From the NCBI GenBank assembly GCA_004835665.1, contig RBKR01000012.1, positions 1,426,001 through 1,490,000 on the forward strand: a stretch of DNA of 64,000 nt. The letters run 5' to 3'. The notes under the pieces are model-generated. The model made no database searches. It was given only the letters and a program-made list of their open reading frames with translations, and was not told the DNA's origin. Positions 57,301 through 64,000 of the stretch are shown piece after piece; the first letter of the stretch is position 1; every line of letters starts with the position of its first letter. Made by a program: the position numbers and the translations under genes. Source of the stretch: Phoma sp. XZ068. Its lineage: Eukaryota; Ascomycota; Dothideomycetes; Pleosporales; Didymellaceae.

Positions 57301-59908
57301 AACTAGCTAACTAGAATACTAATAGCTATAGATACTAATAGCTTTAATATAATAATTATATAGGGCTTTCTATATAGTATAGTTATAGTATAGTTTTATT
57401 ATAGGTTATATAATAAGCTTACCTCTTAGTAAGTAAGCTAGGTAGACTATATATAAGGGCTTACACAGCTTATATTAAGCTTAGTAATCTTAGCTTATAT
57501 AGCTTATAGTAAGCTAGGTAAGCTACTATAATTATTATAGTATATAGTAATTAAGAACACTGCCCTTATAGTAGTATATTTAACCTAATTAATATACTTT
57601 ATTATTAGAATCTCTACCTATATATTAAGATAGATAGATTAACTATCTATACTCCTTACTATAACCTAACTTTTAAGATAGATAGTCTACTCTATACTAC
57701 TTATTATTACCTATAGTTACTATAGTATTTTACTAAGTATCTATACTCTTTATAATCTACTATATATCTATTTATTCTAGAGAACTAATCTTAGAAGTAT
57801 TTATAAGCTTTACTTAGAATATAACTTTAATATTTTAAATACTCTAAAATAAGTAATATATTAGAAGATTATATTATTAATAGTACCTCTACTATAACTA
57901 ATATAGGACTAGTAAGTTATAAACTTAGGGTTACTAAACTAGACCTTTACTATAGAGATTAATCTAAGCTTAAAGACTAGCTACTCTAGTTTAACCTTTT
58001 CTTTACCTTCTAAGGTGTAACTATTAATAAGAATTAAAAGGTTAAACTAGTAGCTTCCTATATATAAGGTAATGCATTTAAATAAATTAAGCCCTTTATA
58101 TAGAATAAGATAATTAATACTATAACTATTAAAGATAATATATAGCTTAATAATTTTAGATACTTTAAAGACAAGATCTAATAAATCTTTAGAGTCTCTA
58201 ACACACTAGTTATTACTAGATATAGTATATAGCGCATTTATTAGACTACTTTAGCTACTAACTATACTATAGAATTCTAGGCTTTAGCCTATAATATAGA
58301 CTAGAATAATACTATACTAATAACTATATTTTAATAAGGACTAAAGCCTAAGGTTAAAGAAAAACTTATATATACTAGTATAAAAATTAACACTCTTAAT
58401 AACCTTGCTAGCAAAGCTATTAATATTAATATTTAACTCTATAAACTTTAATAAGAGTTATATAATAACTTATATACTTAAGTTATAACCTAGTTACCTT
58501 AACTACTATATAACTAGTAGCGTAGTAACACCTACTATAGAGGCTATAGAAATAGTTATTACTCTAATATAGGATATAGAATCTATAGTAATACCTAGAG
58601 TAGATACTATAGACTAGAGGTAATAGACTTATCTAATATCTATAAAGGGCCTACTACTACACTATATTAGAATAAAAAGAATAAAGAAAATAATAATAAG
58701 AATAAGAGTAGAAACTACTATAATTATAGCAAGCTAGAATATTTTACTAAGGACTATTATTTAAAGAATAAGGTCTTCTAATAGATTAATATTATTACCT
58801 ATACTTTATATAATAAGGATATAGATACTAGTAAATAGAAAATTCTTACTAAAGAAATTAGACAACTTCTTATAGACCCTAAGCTAGAATATATATATAA
58901 GACTATACCTAGAATCTTAGAAATCTGTACTAGACCTAAGACACTATATTATAAATCTTATACTATACAGACTTTAGATTCTAAAGATAAGCTAATAATA
59001 TAGGAGTATAATAAGAATATTAGGTAAGGTAATAATAAGTTATATAATACTATTTATAGACAACTTACTCTAAAACTACTTAAGAAATACTTATAATATA
59101 ATAGTAAGGAGCACCCTGCGCTCTTATAAGCTATATAGAAAATAAAAGCTAAGTATATATAAGTCTACCTCTTATATAACCCTAACACCTTAAGCTAATT
59201 TAAATAATAATTAATAAATAATATACTATAAGATAAAGATTAGGCTAAAGAAATATTCTAAGAATAAGTAGAATAAAACTATATAATAGTAGCTAAGCTT
59301 AAACACTAGAATTATAATCTACTATAAAAAGATAAACTAGACTTTACTTAACTAGCAATTGCTCTATAAATATAAACTGCTATATTATATAAGATTAATA
59401 AATAAAACCTATTCTACTATAAAATATTATAGAAGTAATATCTATATAATAGATATAAGGAATATTATAATAAGAAAGTTAGATACTAAATATTCCCTAT
59501 TAATATATAATAATATAAGGAGGAATAGTATTAATATATATAAGTATAATACTTAGATTACTTATTTAATAAGTATATATAATTATACTTTCTAGTGTAT
59601 ATACGCCCTAAAGATATTCTAGATATATAAATAATTATTAATAAAGCCTATAAAGAATATTAGTAGTAGCTATATATAAATAAGAAATATACACACTATA
59701 TTAGTAAGAAGAAAGTCTATAGATTTAGACTAAAGTAGTATTTTTTAGGCCTATACTAACTAGCTCCTAGTATAAGACTATTAATACTATTAGAGTAGAC
59801 TTACTTACTAAACTACTAATCTTTATTAATAGATAAAGATTTATAGTAATATTAGACTTAGAAGTAGAGAGTAGCTATATCTTAGAAGCTATAGTAAAAT
59901 AAGCTAGA
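54361..59908 (+). mobile_element. RIP-destroyed Ty3/Gypsy retrotransposon DNA (at least one element, probably two)
   Basis: The whole block is almost only A and T with TA steps and has no usable frames. Reading through stops on the plus strand still shows a Gypsy order: RT AYLDNILIYLTIIEEYI (about 55970-56020; catalytic Asp now Asn), RNase H KELLVIVLALEY then VYIDYKNLVYF (about 56541-56645), and integrase core INIRIDFII then FTKYTKIILFY (about 57125-57265). Farther right, at about 58717-58764, a Gag zinc knuckle survives as RNYYNYSKLEYFTKDY with Cys and His changed to Tyr. Gag lying downstream of integrase on the same strand suggests a second, truncated element. All changes fit C-to-T on either strand, the mark of RIP. 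Edges at 54360 and 59908 are sharp. No intact LTR pair could be identified by eye. Confidence 0.88.
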
Positions 59909-60290
59909 CTCTAACCCAGATGGGTAGGCCAACCATTCCAATGGTTGATTTAGGGGTACGGATTTGTTAGGGACCAGGGCTACAGATTTGCCGCGGATAT
60001 CTTATCATGGGTACGGTTGGTTTTTCTCCCAACTACGGTCGTTCTGCAACAACAGATTGGATCTGCTTCAAACTTGGACATATGTTTTGCGACAATAACC
60101 CGCATTACCTGTGCAAGTTGTAGCGAAATCGGCTTTGTAAATCATGGGGGTAGGGTTTAATGTTGTGGTTAGGGTTGCGCTAGCGCGCGGACAACAACTG
60201 CATCAACACAGCAGAACATCAACACTGTAAACACCAACGCAAGAAAGTAACACACTAAATGCACAGCACAGAGCAATTGATTACAGCACA
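59909..60290. other. Junction region between the RIP block and the GC-rich gene pair
   Basis: Base composition jumps from nearly pure AT to about 50% GC within ten bases. It contains GGGGGTAGGG and GTGGTTAGGGTTGC at about 60146-60175, which resemble degenerate telomere-type TTAGGG units. No gene is seen. Confidence 0.5.
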
Positions 60291-62084
60291 CTATGTGCCT
60301 GCAAAAGGCTTACAGAGCTCGATCAAGGTAAGCTGGCGCATTGCACGGGCGGCCGCAGGGCTGTTTGTAGTCCTTTGGGAGGGCGCAGGCTTGACGCTGT
60401 GGTTGTCACCATCTTCGCCGTCTTCCAGCTCGCTGTCTTCAATCTCCTCCACTTGCGTCGCTGATGTCGGCGTGTTTGCCTCGATCGACAGCGTTGCCTT
60501 CTCGCTGATGGATCCGCCAGAGATGCCTTCTGAGCCTAGCCAGGCGTCCAAGGCCATGCTTGCTTTGTGGGCCACCGGATTCGCCTTCGCAACCAACGTG
60601 AGCCAGATGTGCCAGAAGGGGATGCGGAGATCGTTCTCGACCCACGAGTTGGAGATGATGTCGTGCGGCATCAGGCAGAGCATACCCCAGCCAAGCTGCT
60701 TGGCTGCTTCGTACCAGCGGAGCGCTTGGTGCAGCCGCTTCTTGAATCGCTGACGCTGCTGACGCCCCGACGTAGCGGTGACGGACAGCAGCAGGGCGTC
60801 CATGGCCTCGGAGCTGACTTTGCCCCTGCCGCCTCGGTTCTTGGCATCCCTGCTGCGGGCGACGTCTTGCTCCTTGATCTGGTCCATCCTCTCGGTGTAC
60901 GCCTTGCCGAGGAAAGCCATGGCCCAGCGGTACTTGATATGGATGATATCCAGCTCCTGCTCGTAGCGATCGCACAGGCTCCAGGCGGAGGCGAGCGCGC
61001 TCTTCGGCACCGTCGAGGCACTGCTCTTCTGCGACAGCGACCAGCGGGTGCGCGAGGAAGCGGGCGGGCGATCCTCCACGGACTCCTGCGCAAAGGGTGA
61101 ACCTTGTGTGCGCCAGCTCCGCAGAAAGGCAGCCGCAGAGGCCTGGGAGGTATTATTGCCGATGGAGCGGGCCTTGTCGAGCATGCCAGAAGCTGTCAGG
61201 TAAGGCGCTGGGGCACTGCTGTACAGGTTGTCGCCATCATCGACCGGCTGCTTGAGGATCCAAGAGATGAACGGCTCATCCTGCCGCGAGATGGAGGCAT
61301 AGGCACCGTGTTCCCTGCGAGACGCTGAGTCGGGCGGCGGTACCAACCCAAGGTCCTGTTTCTTCTGCGCTCGTATGAGCTCCAGCTTCCTGGCGCGCTC
61401 CCGCTCAGCACGGCGGTTTTTGTTAGAGACGCTTGTGATCTGGGCGGGTTCCTCCTGTCCAACCTGTCCATGGACGGGCTCTTTGGGGTCCTCGGCCGCC
61501 TCGGGTTCGCAGGGCGGCGCAAGCTGCTCAGGTTCCTCCGCTTCGTCCTCTGCTTCCAGCGGCGTCGCAGGGCTGGGAGGCTCGGTGGCTTGTCGGAGGC
61601 GCTTCAACGGCCGCGCTGAGCTGGATGCAGCAGCACGCTTTGTCGACGGTGGTGGGGAATCGCGGGGCCGCTGCGCTGAAGGGGGTTCCTTCTGGAAGCC
61701 GTCGCTCGGGCTGCTGGCAAGATCCTGCGCTGCAGAGACCAGCCGGGCCCAAGCATCAGCAGGCAGCGCGTCCTCGTCGAGCGTCTCCTTCAACAGCCAT
61801 ATCGCCGACAGCGCGGAGTGGGCGACAAAGACAGGCTTGCAGACACTCGTCTCGGCCGGAATCAGCCAGCCTGCGCTGTGCGGGCGCAATAGAGCATCAC
61901 GCTGCGAGTCCGAGACAGTGGCCTTGTTCCAAAACAGCTTTCGGTAGTCCAGGTTCGGCGGGTCGTATGCGAGCCTGTGGGCAAAGCTCGACTCGCTGGC
62001 TAGCGGGAAGCTCCGGGGCCCGCCATCGAATTGCTCGGCGGCATCTTCCAACGCGGAGATCCAGGGTAGATTAGATGGTGACAT
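60291..62084 (-). CDS. Unknown 597-aa protein, nuclear-type, divergent partner of the zinc-finger gene
   Basis: The intronless GC-rich frame from ATG 62084 has three parts. Residues 1-120 are compact and hydrophobic-aromatic (DPPNLDYRKLFWNKATVSDSQRD, then AHSALSAIWLLKETL). Residues about 125-245 are acidic and Pro-rich, with basic patches (KRAAASSSARPLKRLR, NRRAERERARKLE) that look like nuclear signals. Residues about 365-520 are a conserved-looking helical domain (LCDRYEQELDIIHIKYRWAMAF, then QALRWYEAAKQLGWGMLCLMPHDIISNSWVENDLRIPFWHIWL). The tail is acidic. No catalytic motif is recognised. It shares a 213-bp intergenic region with the zinc-finger gene on the other strand and the same high GC, so the two probably moved and are expressed together. 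That link is inference. Confidence 0.72.
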   Translation of the reverse strand: MSPSNLPWISALEDAAEQFDGGPRSFPLASESSFAHRLAYDPPNLDYRKLFWNKATVSDSQRDALLRPHSAGWLIPAETSVCKPVFVAHSALSAIWLLKETLDEDALPADAWARLVSAAQDLASSPSDGFQKEPPSAQRPRDSPPPSTKRAAASSSARPLKRLRQATEPPSPATPLEAEDEAEEPEQLAPPCEPEAAEDPKEPVHGQVGQEEPAQITSVSNKNRRAERERARKLELIRAQKKQDLGLVPPPDSASRREHGAYASISRQDEPFISWILKQPVDDGDNLYSSAPAPYLTASGMLDKARSIGNNTSQASAAAFLRSWRTQGSPFAQESVEDRPPASSRTRWSLSQKSSASTVPKSALASAWSLCDRYEQELDIIHIKYRWAMAFLGKAYTERMDQIKEQDVARSRDAKNRGGRGKVSSEAMDALLLSVTATSGRQQRQRFKKRLHQALRWYEAAKQLGWGMLCLMPHDIISNSWVENDLRIPFWHIWLTLVAKANPVAHKASMALDAWLGSEGISGGSISEKATLSIEANTPTSATQVEEIEDSELEDGEDGDNHSVKPAPSQRTTNSPAAARAMRQLTLIELCKPFAGT

Positions 62085-62297
62085 AACTGTTTGTTTGTTG
62101 ATGTAGGAGATACGGCGGAAGAAGAAGGATGTTCGTTGGGTTCAGCCCCTGACCAGGGTAACGGACCGAACGGAGATCAGCCCGTACAACATGAGCGGGC
62201 GCACAAGCTGGGGTGCGAAACTCAACATAATTCAGAGATAAGAGCAGTCGCCTCAAGGAAAAAAAACACACACAGAGGCTCGCAGAGGACCGCTAAC
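62085..62297. promoter_or_regulatory. Bidirectional promoter region of the GC-rich gene pair
   Basis: 213 bases separate the two divergent start codons, so both promoters must lie here. An A run followed by CACACA at about 62259-62273 precedes the plus-strand gene. Confidence 0.55.
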
Positions 62298-64000
62298 ATG
62301 TCAGAAGCCACCGTTGAGCATCAGTACTTTGAGCACTTGGCTGAGTACCAGGTAGCAGTGTGCAAGGAGTGCCGGTACGCAGTATGGCCGGACCAGATCG
62401 AGAGCCACTTGCAGAAGCAACACAAGAGGCCGCCAAAAAACGTTAGAGCTGTAGGGGATGCCGTCCGTCAGTGGGCGGGCTTGCTACAGTACCCCAGCGA
62501 GTGGACGGTACCAGACAACAACGTGCAGCCCATCCCCCAGCTGCCAGTATACGACGACGGCTTGCTGTGCCAACTTGAGCCCGAAAAATGCCGGCACATT
62601 GCAAGAACCATCGACTCGATCAAAAAGCACTGGCGCAAAGACCACAACGGCTGGTCGCTGGGAAAAAGGCAAGGACGCCCCAGCCGAACTCGGGCAGGGG
62701 CGTTGCAAGCCCAGATGGAAGACGGCTGCAAGCGCGTACACTGCCAGCGACTTTTCGGCAGCCGGCACGGATCACAGTACTTCGAGGTGCGTCACAACCC
62801 AGACAGCGGTCCGCAACCCGTCCCCACAGAGGGCGAGGCGGCGTGGGCGCGCGTGGGCGAGGAGATGGCCAAGACGTGGGCCAACGTCGAGGACCGGGCG
62901 AAGACAACGATCGAAGACGGGGAGAAGGACGAGGCGGCCCCATGGCTGGAGCGGACTGGGTGGCTGCCGTACTTGAACAAACTGGATCGTCCCGAATTGC
63001 TGGCGAGCATTGAGGAGCCCAACATAGACCCGGAGAAGGACGAGGAACCCGTCGAGGCTGCAATTTGGAACGCCATGGACGGACTGGCCCGCGTGAGCCA
63101 GGCGTCGGTCATCGAACGGACGGGCATATTCGTGCGTATGGAGGCGATCCGGACAGAGAAGCATCAGACCAGGTACACGCCGCTGCAGGCGTACATGGAC
63201 GACAAGTCGATCAAAGAGCGATCACGCCCGTGGAAGCAGATACTGATGTTTTTTGCACGGACGCAGAGGGAGCACCGTTGGAAGAGCCCCAAGTACCGCT
63301 TCACACAGCAGCAGCGCGAGGCGTGGGAGGCATTGATCGAGCAGGCAGAGAGAGACGTAGGTGGGGTAGAGATGGGGGTAGCCGACGAGGACCAGAACGA
63401 GGACGGGGAGGACGAGGAGGACGAGATGATGATCGATGAGCTGGACGACGAGCAGGACCCGTCCGAACGCGACAATGAGCCCGAGCACGCGAAGCTGGGG
63501 CCGGTCGAAAAAGCGTGCTTGGACTTTTGCATGGCGCTGCTCAAACAGACCATCCGCCGCAAGGAGTACGACTGCGCGCTGGTGTGCGCGTTGGCTGTGC
63601 TTGGCGTCAAGGAGGACGGTTGGAAGGGCCCCGAGCTGTACCCGCCGATCTTGTCGTCCGTGATCAAAATCACCCGTTTCATGGTCGTGCAGCACGCACT
63701 GGAGCTGTCCGAGCCGTTTGAAGAGGAGGTGTTCGACGACGACAGCGCGTACGGGGGGAGCGACAGCGGCAGCAGTCCCCCCAGCCCGCGTCGACCAAAA
63801 GGCTGCTTGGAGTTTGTGCAGCAGATGATGGACAGCTTCATGGTGCGAGGCAGCCACAGCCCGATGCAGTGGATGCTCGACTTACGCACGTACGGGCTGA
63901 AGGTGCACTACAACACCACGTCGCGTGGCCACGTCGAGTGGATGGGGAAGGATGAGCTGCTGTACAAGAACTTGCACTTCACCATGGCCCAGTTCCGCGG
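62298..64000 (+). CDS. OrsD/DUF3505-like zinc-finger protein, N-terminal part; possibly of a large helicase-type protein, open at right edge
   Basis: An unbroken frame runs 567 codons from ATG 62298 to the window end. Residues about 10-70 contain CKECRYAVWPDQIESHLQKQH, a degenerate C2H2/BED-like finger followed by PPKNVRAVGDAV. A second C...H..H block follows (CRHIARTIDSIKKHWRKDH at about 99-117), then CKRVHCQRLFGSRHGSQYFEV. This pairing is the OrsD/DUF3505 pattern. Further on are WLERTGWLPYL, an acidic segment (about 365-395), CLDFCMALLKQTIRRKEYD, LAVLGVKEDGWKGPELYPP and SPMQWMLDLRTYGLKVHYN. From memory, such regions occur at the N-terminus of large fungal proteins that end in a RecQ-like helicase; this window stops before that could be seen. 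No RIP-like damage is present. Confidence 0.8.
   Translation, partial: MSEATVEHQYFEHLAEYQVAVCKECRYAVWPDQIESHLQKQHKRPPKNVRAVGDAVRQWAGLLQYPSEWTVPDNNVQPIPQLPVYDDGLLCQLEPEKCRHIARTIDSIKKHWRKDHNGWSLGKRQGRPSRTRAGALQAQMEDGCKRVHCQRLFGSRHGSQYFEVRHNPDSGPQPVPTEGEAAWARVGEEMAKTWANVEDRAKTTIEDGEKDEAAPWLERTGWLPYLNKLDRPELLASIEEPNIDPEKDEEPVEAAIWNAMDGLARVSQASVIERTGIFVRMEAIRTEKHQTRYTPLQAYMDDKSIKERSRPWKQILMFFARTQREHRWKSPKYRFTQQQREAWEALIEQAERDVGGVEMGVADEDQNEDGEDEEDEMMIDELDDEQDPSERDNEPEHAKLGPVEKACLDFCMALLKQTIRRKEYDCALVCALAVLGVKEDGWKGPELYPPILSSVIKITRFMVVQHALELSEPFEEEVFDDDSAYGGSDSGSSPPSPRRPKGCLEFVQQMMDSFMVRGSHSPMQWMLDLRTYGLKVHYNTTSRGHVEWMGKDELLYKNLHFTMAQFR

Noticed and set aside
59359..59556. 65-codon frame inside the AT-rich block
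   Set aside because: Ile/Tyr/Asn/Lys composition is a by-product of RIP; chance open frame.
1..64000. CRISPR arrays, rRNA, tRNA, bacterial-type operons or riboswitches
   Set aside because: No regularly spaced repeats, no rRNA-like or complete tRNA sequence seen by eye; the sequence is eukaryotic with spliceosomal introns.

Overview
The window looks like nuclear DNA of a filamentous ascomycete, most likely Dothideomycetes (Pleosporales-like). The support is short 46-143 nt introns with GT(A/G)AGT donors and CTNAC-like branch sites, typical Pezizomycotina genes (CHO2, peroxisomal Lon, GPI-anchored GH17, Dal5-like transporter, ferric reductase), and heavy C-to-T/G-to-A decay of repeats, the signature of repeat-induced point mutation (RIP). 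Genus assignment is inference.

Layout. 1-1449: decayed GLEYA adhesin gene, cut by the left edge. 3.3-12.0 kb: core block of a coiled-coil hypothetical, five-exon phosphatidylethanolamine methyltransferase (CHO2) and intronless peroxisomal Lon protease ending in SRL. 12.0-16.8 kb: gene-poor, with a period-8 microsatellite and a previously hidden, stop-riddled LysM-repeat gene at about 15.6-16.3 kb. 16.8-33.7 kb: mostly minus-strand accessory and housekeeping genes: Dal5-like MFS permease, small hypothetical, polytopic membrane protein with a GC-AG intron, 95-aa single-span protein, EglC-type GH17 glucanase, F-box-like protein, atypical SDR with an N-terminal extension (plus strand), ferric reductase, DUF1993 protein. 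33.7-39.7 kb: gene-poor, with a broken F-box/LRR gene. 39.75-43.2 kb: one intronless 1156-aa protein that joins a methyltransferase-like region, a BBE-type FAD oxidase, a P-loop (phosphomevalonate-kinase-like) domain and a phosphoribosyltransferase. 44.79-46.65 kb: intact Fot/pogo-type DNA transposon with about 62-bp inverted repeats, TA target duplication and a C-terminal CCHC knuckle. 48.1-48.5 kb: two-exon 84-aa protein. 50.4-54.36 kb: 5'-truncated ZNFX1-type helicase/NF-X1/RZ-finger gene. 54.36-59.91 kb: extremely AT-rich RIP-destroyed Ty3/Gypsy retrotransposon DNA in which RT, RNase H, integrase and a Gag zinc knuckle can still be read as mutated ghosts. 59.9-64.0 kb: GC-rich, unmutated island with two divergent genes sharing a 213-bp promoter: an unknown 597-aa nuclear-type protein and an OrsD/DUF3505-like zinc-finger protein open at the right edge.

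How it fits together. The left two thirds is ordinary chromosome arm. From about 33 kb rightwards gene density falls and pseudogenes, transposons and RIP increase, suggesting an accessory or subtelomeric compartment. The strongest candidates for something undescribed are the four-domain fusion enzyme and the divergent GC-rich two-gene unit beside the RIP block. Next come the ZNFX1-type helicase, which appears to have lost its Walker A half at the edge of RIP-mutated DNA, and the hidden LysM array.
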